Below are positions 1-9,135 of a DNA stretch of 24,638 bases, piece after piece. A program made the translations under genes and the position numbers. The number at the start of each line of letters is the position of its first letter. Within the stretch, counting starts at the first letter, position 1. The notes under the pieces were generated by a model. The model ran no database searches, was not told where the DNA came from, and worked only from the letters and a program-made list of their open reading frames with translations. Source of the DNA: a virus. The stretch covers positions 1 through 24,638 of the IMG/VR virus record IMGVR_UViG_3300037493_001973; one strand, given 5' to 3'.

Positions 1-2224
1 CCCGGTCGTCGGTGTGTGGATTAATTATATCCATCGGACCATAAACATCCTTAAACACAGAAACAAAAAGGCTGCCGTTATCGTCAACAACTGGCCTTGG
101 AGTGTAAATCTCTAATAGCTGGCCAAAAAGGTTTCCTAAACTCAAAGTCAAATCGTCTTCAATGGATCCTGTATCAAATAGAGTCACAAAAATACGCTGT
201 CTCGGAACTCCATCTGAAATAGAACCATTGATATCAAAATCCAAAACTTCAAGCTCAATATACGGCAAGTACTCAAAGGTACTCATGTTAACTTGGTCAC
301 CCTCTGGTCTTTGACGTATAAATCTGACCCTGTCTCCCTTCTGTATTTGATGGGCGATATTTACCCCTAAGTTCTTTCTTTGGTAGTAATTGTCAATCTC
401 TATTATGTACCTGTTATTTACGCTGCTATCAAGAGTAATTGCCGAACCATACGGAACGGCATTGGTTACCGTGTAGTGGCCAAAACTTAAAATTTCAGTC
501 GCTGGCTGAGCCACAATCCAATACTTCGTAGCCCATACAGGTGGTTGGTGGTTGATCGTTATTCTAGGTAATACCGTAAATGGATTCTGAGGGTTGTTAA
601 AAAGACTCCTATCTATATCTTCAAACCACGGAACGAAAAGATTCATGGAATCATTTGTCAATACAGTTCCGTCACGATATGCCCTGTCCCCATAAACAAT
701 ACCGAACCTATGGGTGGCGCCCGCCTTTAAGGATGGTCGTGGATTAGTTTGACGTGTGGTTCTTATTGTGGGGTCTAAAGGTCCGTTTTGATTATTATCA
801 AGGCTAGTAAAACTGTATAGAACCGCATTACCAAATGGGGTTGCTGATCCTGGAGCGTAGCCTAATTGATTCATAAATGAATTGCCAATTATCTGCACAA
901 TGGCAACATTCTGATCCATTATGGTGGCTCCCGCTAGAGCAATAGCAATATCCTCGCTGCTAATTTGATACGTCAGTTGACCATACCCGGCACTTGTGGG
1001 TGATGGTCCCCAGAAAACCATTCCAACTGAAAACGGGAACAGAACATTTGCGTTAAACTGGGCTGTGTCTGTAGTAAAACTAGCTGGGCCGGCTATGGCT
1101 GGGTAATTCAAATCAAAACTTACCGCCGCAAATGGATTGTTCTCTATTTCAGTAACACGATAATCCAACTCAACATCAATCGCTATCTTATCGTAACCCT
1201 CCCTAAAGTTAACATATGTCAATTGATTTGTGGGTAGGTACTCCTGGCAATCTGCTACCACCGGAAGTCTGTCGTAGTTCTGAAAAATATTCGGTACAGG
1301 TTTGGTTGACACATCCCCGTAATAAACTACACTATAAAAAAAACCATCCGCTATACCATCAATGCTTTTATCAAGCTCAAGGAACACGCCAAATGGTGGT
1401 TCTCCACCTAAAACAGAAGGGTCGTACTGCTGAACAGCAAGGTTGAACTTTCTTATTATTTTAGGCCCAGCATTGAAAGTTATCCTAATACCGTTATCGT
1501 TATTAAGAAACATGAAGTTTGTACCAGTAACAAGCTCTGATACAATTGGTAACTCCAATGATGTGTACATGGACCAAACACCCGGCTCATTGTTCTCGTA
1601 TATGGGCTGGATAGAAAACCTAAATAGTTTTTTTCTCAGCTTGTTATCATTCCTTGTGTCGTCAGTGATATACTCAAGCCTTGGTGGGTCCATTGGCCAC
1701 TTGATCGCGTCAATGGTTCTAAGGTCAATTCCATTGTAGTATCCATCAATGGCCCTCTGAAGATTTATTTGATATGGAGGGTTGAATAAACGATTCCCAT
1801 CCACATCATACATCTGAGCATCCCAACGGCCATCAGTCCACTTTAAAATATCATCGATTACATTAGCGTGAAAGATAGGCCAGTCTCGGCTAAAGTTAAG
1901 TACGCTATTCTGTACAACAAGTGTATGAGTCTGATTATCAATACTGTAAGACCATATCTCATGAATAGAAGTAGACTTGTAAACGAAATATACAATTGAA
2001 TTGGTTTTTTGCCATTGGGTAGCGCCCAACACCTTATCGGCTTCAGTGATGCCGTTATTGATGATGTGTACAGTACCCTTTGATGTTACAACAGCAAAAG
2101 CATTACCGGAGTTATAACCAAGTCGGCAATACGAGAAGTCTCGGTAATCGCCTTTAGGCATACTTTGCGGTGTATCATCCGTATTCAGGCCACCTTCAAA
2201 AGTTATGATTTCGTTGAAACTCAT
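1..2224 (-). CDS. Large tail protein, crAss-like 'stabilization'/tail-muzzle type (partial, C-terminus missing)
   Basis: This reading frame starts with ATG at 2224 and stays open to the left edge, giving at least 741 residues. The start overlaps the stop of the upstream gene (TAATG), so translation is probably coupled. The N-terminus carries GGLNTDDTPQSMPKGDYRD, a pattern (N-x-D...P-x-GDY-x-D) I recognise from the large tail 'stabilization' proteins of crAss-like and other Bacteroidetes podoviruses. The rest is rich in aromatic residues, Asn and Asp, with predicted beta structure and no membrane segment. Its position after three connector-like genes fits a tail-barrel or muzzle component. The family assignment comes from the motif and gene order, not from a search; it could be another kind of tail or receptor-binding protein. 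Confidence 0.6.
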   Translation of the reverse strand, partial: MSFNEIITFEGGLNTDDTPQSMPKGDYRDFSYCRLGYNSGNAFAVVTSKGTVHIINNGITEADKVLGATQWQKTNSIVYFVYKSTSIHEIWSYSIDNQTHTLVVQNSVLNFSRDWPIFHANVIDDILKWTDGRWDAQMYDVDGNRLFNPPYQINLQRAIDGYYNGIDLRTIDAIKWPMDPPRLEYITDDTRNDNKLRKKLFRFSIQPIYENNEPGVWSMYTSLELPIVSELVTGTNFMFLNNDNGIRITFNAGPKIIRKFNLAVQQYDPSVLGGEPPFGVFLELDKSIDGIADGFFYSVVYYGDVSTKPVPNIFQNYDRLPVVADCQEYLPTNQLTYVNFREGYDKIAIDVELDYRVTEIENNPFAAVSFDLNYPAIAGPASFTTDTAQFNANVLFPFSVGMVFWGPSPTSAGYGQLTYQISSEDIAIALAGATIMDQNVAIVQIIGNSFMNQLGYAPGSATPFGNAVLYSFTSLDNNQNGPLDPTIRTTRQTNPRPSLKAGATHRFGIVYGDRAYRDGTVLTNDSMNLFVPWFEDIDRSLFNNPQNPFTVLPRITINHQPPVWATKYWIVAQPATEILSFGHYTVTNAVPYGSAITLDSSVNNRYIIEIDNYYQRKNLGVNIAHQIQKGDRVRFIRQRPEGDQVNMSTFEYLPYIELEVLDFDINGSISDGVPRQRIFVTLFDTGSIEDDLTLSLGNLFGQLLEIYTPRPVVDDNGSLFVSVFKDVYGPMDIINPHTDDR

Positions 2225-2955
2225 TATCCAAGATTAAATTCTGATGCCTGTGCAAGAGCGTCAATCATTTCACTGAGTCGTGGAGCCTTGACAAGCAAGT
2301 TAGCGCTCCATTGTGCAGCTTCGTATTGAATCTGCAACTCCTTATACTTTGCCCTATCTTCGCCATTCCCTTTATGGAAACAGTATTCACTCATCAAATA
2401 CAAGCGGAAAGGCTCCGAGTAAGCTGTATCAATCAATGTATTCTCATTCACATCCGCGCCGTTTGAGAAGTACTCAATGATCAATTGCCCGTCAGGAATG
2501 TTGTGACTGAAAATAATGTTATTACCATCTACACGGTAATAGTTTTCATTTCGTCCCCCACCAACGGTGTAGCTAGGGAAGTTGTTAAAATACCCAAAGT
2601 ATCCAGTAGGGAAAAAGCCATCCAAAACAACATCATCACTCTTATCGCTTTCGCACTGGAAGAATTCCTCTGGGTATGTCAAAGAAGTATCTGGGGTTAA
2701 TGTCCAAATACGGCGACCGGACTTCAATCCAATCTTAGAAATTCTCATACAATCCCCAGGCATGGTAAACACCCGTGCGCCAGTATCAATCTTAGCATAG
2801 ATTGTCTTGAGAGATACGTTACCATCCAATGGAGACTTCTCACTCAAGTAGTCGATGGCCACCTGCGTCATCCACGTCAGCTCACGCCCAACGGGGTTTT
2901 TGCCAAGTCGATACAGGGCTGAGGTAGCAATATATTTTATGTTCTTGATCGTCAT
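2224..2955 (-). CDS. Tail tubular / ring-type connector protein
   Basis: A 243-residue protein. An N-terminal helical part (about 1-45: IKYIATSALYRLGKNPVGRE) is followed by a beta-rich part containing MPGDCMRISKIGLKSGRRIW. This is the 'LPxDC-hR-hxKhG' pattern seen in gp11-like tail tubular and ring proteins of podoviruses. A helical C-terminus (about 190-240) follows. It is the third of three consecutive connector-like genes; its start overlaps the stop of the upstream gene by 4 bp (2952-2955) and its stop overlaps the next start by 1 bp, so the set is probably translationally coupled. Such proteins form the rings between portal and tail. A role in the virion tail is likely; the exact ring position cannot be read from sequence. 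Confidence 0.6.
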   Translation of the reverse strand: MTIKNIKYIATSALYRLGKNPVGRELTWMTQVAIDYLSEKSPLDGNVSLKTIYAKIDTGARVFTMPGDCMRISKIGLKSGRRIWTLTPDTSLTYPEEFFQCESDKSDDVVLDGFFPTGYFGYFNNFPSYTVGGGRNENYYRVDGNNIIFSHNIPDGQLIIEYFSNGADVNENTLIDTAYSEPFRLYLMSEYCFHKGNGEDRAKYKELQIQYEAAQWSANLLVKAPRLSEMIDALAQASEFNLG

Positions 2956-3572
2956 CCGTTACTGTATAATCTTGATGTATCTCTCGCAAGTGCTTGAATG
3001 TCAATTCCGTCGTTATTCAGATCGTCCTGGAATTGTTGTGACATCAGAACCTGCATACACATTTGGAACAACATCATCTCACCCTTGCCCGTTTCGTCGC
3101 TTGGGATAATCAAAACATCATCGTCCTCCATCTGGTATACGTTAGGGACCATAGTCACTGTCACATCTCCGGTTGGCTTTTTATTGAAACGCAGTTTATC
3201 CTTAAAAAGGATTGCCGCAGAGTTGTTTCCTCCACGCAGCACATTGAGCGCGTTTGATTCCGCCTTGGTTTGCACCGAGTAGGCATTGAATCCTGATGAC
3301 TGGTCCTCTACGCTAAATATAGCCATTGTCCCCGCAATAGGCTGCGGAGTTAAGGTTATATAGTAACCATTTGCGTCATTAGCCGGGGTAAAGGTGTAAG
3401 GAACGGCCATGTCGCTTGCCTCGTAAGGATTGCGTGATACCGTATCGGCAAGGGCCAAGTTCAATACCCGTGAGATAATTGAACGTGGGTACAAGCGGCG
3501 CAAGTCTTCCGGGGTGTCCCCGCCAGTCAACCTGTGCTGTATTAATTCTATGGCCTGACGCTTGGTTATCAT
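2952..3572 (-). CDS. Putative head-tail connector / ring protein
   Basis: A 206-residue protein with a helical N-terminus (MITKRQAIELIQHRLTGG), a beta-rich middle and a helical C-terminal segment (EMMLFQMCMQVLMSQQFQDD). Many Bacteroidetes podoviruses have a similar small gene between two connector genes. The start overlaps the preceding gene by 4 bp and the stop overlaps the following gene by 4 bp. No catalytic motif is visible. Assignment as a ring or connector rests on order, size and alpha-beta-alpha pattern; treat it as a structural protein of unproven role. Confidence 0.5.
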   Translation of the reverse strand: MITKRQAIELIQHRLTGGDTPEDLRRLYPRSIISRVLNLALADTVSRNPYEASDMAVPYTFTPANDANGYYITLTPQPIAGTMAIFSVEDQSSGFNAYSVQTKAESNALNVLRGGNNSAAILFKDKLRFNKKPTGDVTVTMVPNVYQMEDDDVLIIPSDETGKGEMMLFQMCMQVLMSQQFQDDLNNDGIDIQALARDTSRLYSNG

Positions 3573-4324
3573 ACTTTACTTGGCATTTGAGTCTGAATAT
3601 TCCACTGGTTTTCGTTACCAATTCCAACATAAGTCTTAATCATGTCGGTCAAGTGGTCTACACAGCTTTCTGGATACTCAAATTCAACGCTCAAACTTGG
3701 AGAACCAGCTGCTTGTACAGTACCGTTAACGTGAACCTCTCCCGGTGGTAAATATACGGGAATTCCGTTAATAATGTCGTAGTCAAATACAGGTTGAATT
3801 GGCTCTCGTATGTAAGTAAAGGTTATCCGTGGCATATACGGATAGATAAAATATCGATCGTTTCGTGTTACCAGGATCGGGTCGTTCTCCTGTGGGTTGT
3901 CAACCGGGCTTGTAATTGAGTTACGCATCTTGGCGTCAAACTCGTGTTGGCTTACAAACTCAACGCTTCTGTAGTTTGTATCATACGAACACTCCTTATT
4001 CAGTATCTCAAGGAAACTTGCAGTTGCCTGATACCAAATGTCAGCAGGAATGGTTGCGTACCCACCGCGCTCAGGACGCCCCTGTAATACCGGGGTGAAT
4101 GACAATGCTGGATACTGCGGTGAACCTAGGGTTTTAATAAACGTCTGAAGGTCACTTGTAATCTCTCGGTCCTTTTCAAAGTTGTCTACAAGCGTGTTTA
4201 AGTAACGCTGGTTAACAATCTTAATCCCCCGATTGAAATCATCGGGCGTGATGTAGCCGCCCCTCAGGTCCTTTCCGGCTCTGAAGAGAAGCTCGTCATA
4301 TATTTGACCGAGGTTAGTGATCAT
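3569..4324 (-). CDS. Putative connector/ring structural protein
   Basis: A 251-residue protein. The N-terminal half is helical (LGQIYDELLFRAGKDLRGGY, then a region ending in LVDNFEKDREITSDLQTF). It is followed by GGYATIPADIWY, which matches the 'LPxDY' type element of this family, and by EFDAKMRNSITSPVDNP...DPILV, a signature I recall from structural proteins of Flavobacteria and crAss-like phages. A second region, RYFIYPYMPRITFTYIREP, also fits. The start ATG overlaps the stop of the fibre gene by 1 bp (TAATG). It is the first of three tightly linked connector genes leading to the large tail protein, so a neck or tail-barrel role is the best inference. Confidence 0.6.
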   Translation of the reverse strand: MITNLGQIYDELLFRAGKDLRGGYITPDDFNRGIKIVNQRYLNTLVDNFEKDREITSDLQTFIKTLGSPQYPALSFTPVLQGRPERGGYATIPADIWYQATASFLEILNKECSYDTNYRSVEFVSQHEFDAKMRNSITSPVDNPQENDPILVTRNDRYFIYPYMPRITFTYIREPIQPVFDYDIINGIPVYLPPGEVHVNGTVQAAGSPSLSVEFEYPESCVDHLTDMIKTYVGIGNENQWNIQTQMPSKV

Positions 4325-6651
4325 TATGGGTAAATTTCAATTTTAACAATTGCTCCATTAATCAAGGCATCATTATATCCCGCAAACCCACTTGATGATG
4401 TTACAACACATTCAGTTGTACTTGAAACCGCTCCTAACATTATAAATGGATTGGTTCCAGAAGGAGTAGCGTAAATAGCTGTTTTATCTGTTGTTAACAC
4501 TGCTGAAGCAGCGGTAACTCTGTAAATCCCAGGTACAACGTATGACCAAGAGAACGTAGTCCCCGTAGTATTAGCAATAACTGTTTCTGTAGGAGCAGAC
4601 ACTCCAGTTTGAGTAATTCTAGCCACATAAACCAGTGGCCCGCTAGATGGTGTTTCTATGACGTTTCCACTTGAGTCAACAGATAGATTATACACCGCTG
4701 TTCCAGGAAATGCAGATGGCGTTTGGCCATATTCGTTTAAGGTAAGAGAGCTATTTGGATTTAATGTTAAACCCACACTCTCAGTACCCCCAAGTTTAGT
4801 AGTAAGTTGGACATTTGAATTTCCTATTGCCGCATCAACCCATGTGCTTATGATTTTACCGGCGGTTGCCATAGCTCCAAGCGCATCTTGCGCTCTTAAC
4901 CAAATAGCAGCACCTATACCGTTTGCTCCAGCACCCCCTGTAGTAGTCGTCTCAATCAAAAGATTTCCCGCAACAGTATTTGTAGAGGCTTGTTCAACCG
5001 TCATGCGTGATGCGGGGCCGTCTATTGTTTCTATGTTCAAGGTCAAACCGGCGCCAATAAGAGTTAAAGCACCATTGCTACAATTAATGGTTGTAGCGGC
5101 ATCAAGCACTCCGCCCAGTCTAACGTCATTACCAACTTTATTCAATCCGTTGATACCATCGAATACAGCTAGGGTCTCTACCTCATCAAGTTGTCCTTGA
5201 ACATTGTTTGCCGTCAAAAAGTTTGCGCTAGGAACAGCAGTAACATCAGCAGCAGCAACAACACCAGGACCAAAAAACTCTTCCCAAACAGCTGCCCCTT
5301 CAGTGTTATCCGTGCAACGGTAAATGATGCCTGTATTGAAATCTTGCCACAAAGCGCCAATTTGAACACCTTGAGTAACATCTTCAGTATCAGCAGGAAT
5401 TCCGTCATAGAGCCGAAATTGAAATGACTGGACCAAACTGTCAATGACAGATACTCCAGAGTTATTTGAAACAAAGTAGTATACATTGTCATCGCAACAA
5501 GCACACTCACATCCCGAAGAGTCAAGGTTCTGCTTGATCAGTTCAAGTGTGGCCCTGTAGTTAGCTGTGTCACCACAAGCTCTGTAGTTCTGTGCTTCTG
5601 CATAGTACAGAAGGACGTTATCTACAAATACCTGATACTTTGAAATTCGGTTACGGTGCAACTCATTGGCATGAGCTACACGAAGACTTTCAATACACGG
5701 AGTAAGTCCGCAAAGACTTCCCGAACAGCTTACCACAAACTCTTGAATAGTAGACGTTGAGTACTGAAGAATCAAGCCGTCTGTTTGAGTTTGCAGAATC
5801 TGCTGAGTCAAAGAAACCGTATAAGTTCCGGTTGCTAGTGGAGTCGGAGTGTTCGGAGCGCTTGGATATGGAAGAGAAGTAAGTACAACCTGTGGGTTAA
5901 ACGTAGGCGTAAGCGCAGTCCAAGAAGGATAACTTACGGTACAGTTTAGCGTCGAAATAACTTCGTTTGAAGCTAGTGTAGTTGTGTTTGCTACAGCCCA
6001 AGATCCACTGTCTCCTACTTCACAGTCATATGTAAACGATACATCTGCTGTGGTTTGTGTACATCCAGAATATGTAAATACTCCGCTAAACTGAAGATTT
6101 GTTAAATCAAACGTAGCGTCTCCGTCGACGTCATTTTGAAGGCCAGACAAGGTAAGCGTGTACTCACCTCCCGCCTCAGGGCCAACCGAAACAATAGTCA
6201 CAACGTCACCACTAGGAACCATTGTCAATTCATTACCAACTTCAAAGAAGTCAACGTAAGGAGTTCCGTCAGTAAGAGCTGTGCTTGGTAGTGTGATTGA
6301 TATAAATGCAATATTGCTATTCAGACGTAATGAATATTCAAACGTGTAAACACCATTAGCCACATTGTCATTCAAGTCCAATTCCAATGGGAAATAAAAA
6401 ACTGGGGTTTGCCCAGGATTGAGCGTACCCCAGTTTTCAAGATCGATAATGGGATTTATAATTGTGTTTCTATCAACAATTATATCCCCATTAAAAGTAA
6501 TAACACCTAACCCCTTTGCTTCCGTGGTCAAAAGGTCTATGCCTAAACCAGCATAATCGGTTGAATCTGTTACGATACCTCTTGGTTCTAACGCCCCTGT
6601 TGCTGGGTTTCTGTACGTTAAATCGAACGTAAGGGTTACGGTGCTAATCAT
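4324..6651 (-). CDS. Phage fibre protein (head or tail fibre) with Cys-rich helical module
   Basis: A 775-residue protein rich in Thr, Ser, Gly and Asn, as in beta-structured fibres. Residues 1-305 are beta-rich repeats. Residues about 306-390 form a separate helical Cys-rich module: C309, C314, C319 and C359, then a cluster at C381, C383, C385 and C386. Residues about 480-495 contain NVQGQLDEVE, a common element at the base of phage fibre shafts. Residues about 550-660 are low-complexity shaft. Residues about 672-775 look like a C-terminal globular beta domain (VYVARITQTGVSAPTETVI... IVKIEIYP), a type I recall at the tips of fibres in Flavobacteria phages. It lies between a capsid-associated gene and the connectors, so it may be a capsid fibre rather than a tail fibre; the sequence cannot decide. 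Confidence 0.65.
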   Translation of the reverse strand: MISTVTLTFDLTYRNPATGALEPRGIVTDSTDYAGLGIDLLTTEAKGLGVITFNGDIIVDRNTIINPIIDLENWGTLNPGQTPVFYFPLELDLNDNVANGVYTFEYSLRLNSNIAFISITLPSTALTDGTPYVDFFEVGNELTMVPSGDVVTIVSVGPEAGGEYTLTLSGLQNDVDGDATFDLTNLQFSGVFTYSGCTQTTADVSFTYDCEVGDSGSWAVANTTTLASNEVISTLNCTVSYPSWTALTPTFNPQVVLTSLPYPSAPNTPTPLATGTYTVSLTQQILQTQTDGLILQYSTSTIQEFVVSCSGSLCGLTPCIESLRVAHANELHRNRISKYQVFVDNVLLYYAEAQNYRACGDTANYRATLELIKQNLDSSGCECACCDDNVYYFVSNNSGVSVIDSLVQSFQFRLYDGIPADTEDVTQGVQIGALWQDFNTGIIYRCTDNTEGAAVWEEFFGPGVVAAADVTAVPSANFLTANNVQGQLDEVETLAVFDGINGLNKVGNDVRLGGVLDAATTINCSNGALTLIGAGLTLNIETIDGPASRMTVEQASTNTVAGNLLIETTTTGGAGANGIGAAIWLRAQDALGAMATAGKIISTWVDAAIGNSNVQLTTKLGGTESVGLTLNPNSSLTLNEYGQTPSAFPGTAVYNLSVDSSGNVIETPSSGPLVYVARITQTGVSAPTETVIANTTGTTFSWSYVVPGIYRVTAASAVLTTDKTAIYATPSGTNPFIMLGAVSSTTECVVTSSSGFAGYNDALINGAIVKIEIYP

Positions 6652-6655
6652 CTTT

Positions 6656-7585
6656 TTATAATTTTCTTAATTTATCTAACAATTCACTATTTACCTTGAG
6701 GTGATCAATCAACGCAAATGCAGCCTCGCTACCAGTCTGAGTTGACTCAAAAAATGGTGATTTCAACCACTTTGTTCCATCGCCTCTACGGTCGCGAATA
6801 TACCACAAACCGTCTTCATTTTTGATAAAATTCTCACTCAAAAGTCGGTTTACCATCTCATGGATGCTTTCGCCTTCTGCTGACTGGGGTTGAACCGGCT
6901 TTGATGCGTTGAGGATTTCAAAAGCATTCTTCTTGAATGTATCGCTACCATTCTTGATTGCATCATGCAGCATTACGCGAGTCTCGTCTTCTGTGTAAAG
7001 AGGAGCCATGCCCAAGCCGTCAATCGCCTTCAAGATGGTCTTATAGTCAGTATCGAAGTAAATGAGGTTCTCAAGATTGCGAGCAGCTCTTGCTACACCA
7101 ATTTTAGTCTTCGCTTCAACATCTTTCTTCTCATATTCGTATTTTACACCCTGAGATTTTTGCAAAGATTTGTTTCCATCTACGATTGGGCAAATGTAAT
7201 GCACGTAGAAAAGAAGGTCTTTTTGATGTGGTTGAATTGTAAATCCATCCCCTATTTGAACCCTTGTATTTTGATAAGTAAAGGAACCACCAATATTGCT
7301 TGGTGCTGAAGTGGTGTACATCAAAGTATATTCTGACTCCGTTTCCTGGTCATAAAAATTACCCCTTGATTTAATCGATGTTGCCCCAGGAGTACTGATC
7401 ATTAATATTGGATCAGAATCCGTATTGTTTGTTGGAACCTTATAGGTTTTCAATTTATGTTCGTCTTTCACGCGTAAAACCACTGGACGCTTTTCATTGA
7501 AAAAATACGGAAATTCATTTCTTAATTCCTGCTCTGCCCATTCTGGAATGTCTACAGGAGAGTTGTTGCTTAGATCAAATAACAT
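6656..7585 (-). CDS. Capsid-associated structural protein of unknown role
   Basis: A 309-residue protein next after MCP. The N-terminal part (about 1-140) is beta-rich and contains a conserved-looking stretch of hydrophilic strands (RPVVLRVKDEHKLKTYKVP, then MISTPGATSIKSRGNFYDQ). The second half (150-309) is helical and charged, with KYEYEKKDVEAKTKIGVARA and a C-terminal region ending in LDKLRKL. No enzyme motif is seen. A terminator lies between MCP and this gene, so its expression probably depends on read-through. Position suggests an auxiliary capsid or DNA-associated virion protein. I do not recognise a named family. Confidence 0.55.
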   Translation of the reverse strand: MLFDLSNNSPVDIPEWAEQELRNEFPYFFNEKRPVVLRVKDEHKLKTYKVPTNNTDSDPILMISTPGATSIKSRGNFYDQETESEYTLMYTTSAPSNIGGSFTYQNTRVQIGDGFTIQPHQKDLLFYVHYICPIVDGNKSLQKSQGVKYEYEKKDVEAKTKIGVARAARNLENLIYFDTDYKTILKAIDGLGMAPLYTEDETRVMLHDAIKNGSDTFKKNAFEILNASKPVQPQSAEGESIHEMVNRLLSENFIKNEDGLWYIRDRRGDGTKWLKSPFFESTQTGSEAAFALIDHLKVNSELLDKLRKL

Positions 7586-7607
7586 ATCGTTTTATTTTTT
7601 GTTTGTG

Positions 7608-7631
7608 AAAAATAGGGAGAAGTTTCCCCCT
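7608..7631 (-). terminator. Intrinsic terminator after the MCP gene
   Basis: On the minus strand the RNA reads AGGGGGA-AACT-TCTCCCT followed by ATTTTT. This is a 7-bp stem with one G-U pair, a 4-nt loop and a U-run. It lies 23 nt past the MCP stop codon and 23 nt before the next start. It probably attenuates transcription downstream of MCP so that capsid protein is made in excess. No promoter-like box follows it, so the downstream structural genes would be read through. Confidence 0.7.
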
Positions 7632-7653
7632 CCCCATTTTGAATTTACTAAGA

Positions 7654-9108
7654 TTAGGCTGTGAACAGACCGTACTTGTTAGAGTTTACAAACTTGTAAG
7701 CTACTTCAGATACGATGTGAACACCAAGCTGCCAGATGTCGGTCTTGTTAGCTGCCGCACGACCACCTGTTTGCCACATGTTCATGAATGCACCTGGCTT
7801 GTGGCATACGCGGATATATTTACCCATGTTACCCATGCCATCATCAACACCTCCGTTAGTACTCAATGGAATGAAGAACGCATAGTTTTTCCAAGCGTTA
7901 TCAGCACTAGTAGCACCAACACCAAACATGGTTGGGTTGTCGAAGATACCCATACGAACAAAACCGAAGTTCTTGTTGTTGAACACGAGGTTGTTGAATG
8001 AGAATGTACGGCTCATCAAGTCAGCGTAAGCGCCCTCACCCCAGAAGGTTTTCTCCATCTGAATCTTGTTAACGCTTATGTTGTAGTTCAACGGGTTGTT
8101 GCTTGACGTTGTTGTGTTTTGGAAAAGACTTTGTTCCATCAAGGCTTGCATATAACCACTAGCCCAAACCATGTAGTTCTTTACAGAGCCATCTTGTGAG
8201 GTCAAAGCAGCTTCCATTGCATAGAAATCAGCCGTATCAGGAGTTGCACCTGTTGGAATAACAGTGCTTATACCACCGCCATTGCTACCGGACTGATTAG
8301 TACGAATTGCGTTCTCCAAACCTTGAGTGGTTTGAAACGAAGTAGTACTAATATTCGGGTTAGTAGTAGCAGCACCAGTAAAGAATGTATTTACAAGAGC
8401 AACTTGGTGTTCACGCTGCAAGTAGATGATGTCGCGTGAGTTAGAGTATGGAGTCTGAACTCCGTTCTCCAACTGTGAGTACCAAAGTTGGTTGTAAAGC
8501 GCCTCTGAACTAGAAGTAGTATCGTTACGGAAAGTCTGCAAGAAAGAAGTCTTTACTGTATCGAAAGTAAACTTAGAAGGATACGAACCTCCGTTTTCAG
8601 GAGCTGAGTTACCAACGTAGTACATCAATCCGTTAGGAGCAGCTGAACCAGCCGTAACCAATGGAACCATTGTAAGGATAAGGGCTGTAACGTCTTTAGC
8701 TGTAATTTGATACAACTCACCACTGGTTGCGTCTTTCCAAATGTCACCCACGTTAGGCCAAGAATAAGCTATGCCACCAACTGCCGGTATAGTCTGTGAT
8801 CCACCAGTCATAGTTACCGTGTATGGACCAGGGGCTGCACCAACACCAGTTACGGTAATTGGAGCCTCCATACGAGTCAATTCAAACCAACGAACACGAG
8901 GGTTCTTCGCGATTTCGCGGTTACCTACTGCGTTCATGATTTGGTTCATCGCATCGAAATACTCATCACCAAAGGGAAGATATGCTACTGCATCGAAGTC
9001 TTCCATGATAGCATCCCAGTTATTCTGGATGCCACCGAATGTCATGCCACCATTATTCGCGTTCGATATCGATAACGGGTTAATGGTGGGACTCTGTACA
9101 AATGCCAT
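7654..9108 (-). CDS. Major capsid protein (HK97-fold, crAss-like type)
   Basis: A 484-residue protein between a scaffold-like protein and a capsid-associated gene. The length matches crAss-like capsid proteins (about 490). The N-terminus is extended and flexible (MAFVQSPTINPLSISNANNG). Residues about 80-190 form a Gly/Thr-rich beta insertion. After it come the charged helix region (YLQREHQVALVNTFF) and the domain toward the C-terminus with NIWQ/WGEGAYADLMSRTFSF-like strands and GFVRMGIFDNP. No separate protease is visible nearby. Its gene is followed by an intrinsic terminator. The HK97-fold call rests on size, order and composition. Confidence 0.75.
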   Translation of the reverse strand: MAFVQSPTINPLSISNANNGGMTFGGIQNNWDAIMEDFDAVAYLPFGDEYFDAMNQIMNAVGNREIAKNPRVRWFELTRMEAPITVTGVGAAPGPYTVTMTGGSQTIPAVGGIAYSWPNVGDIWKDATSGELYQITAKDVTALILTMVPLVTAGSAAPNGLMYYVGNSAPENGGSYPSKFTFDTVKTSFLQTFRNDTTSSSEALYNQLWYSQLENGVQTPYSNSRDIIYLQREHQVALVNTFFTGAATTNPNISTTSFQTTQGLENAIRTNQSGSNGGGISTVIPTGATPDTADFYAMEAALTSQDGSVKNYMVWASGYMQALMEQSLFQNTTTSSNNPLNYNISVNKIQMEKTFWGEGAYADLMSRTFSFNNLVFNNKNFGFVRMGIFDNPTMFGVGATSADNAWKNYAFFIPLSTNGGVDDGMGNMGKYIRVCHKPGAFMNMWQTGGRAAANKTDIWQLGVHIVSEVAYKFVNSNKYGLFTA

Positions 9109-9135
9109 TTTATTAAATTTTTTTAATAGTTAATA

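Noticed and set aside
4658-5200. A 180-codon plus-strand frame
   Set aside because: It is antisense to the fibre gene, is Pro/Ala/Val/Ser-rich as expected of a shadow of Thr/Gly-rich coding, and has no promoter or coupled neighbour.
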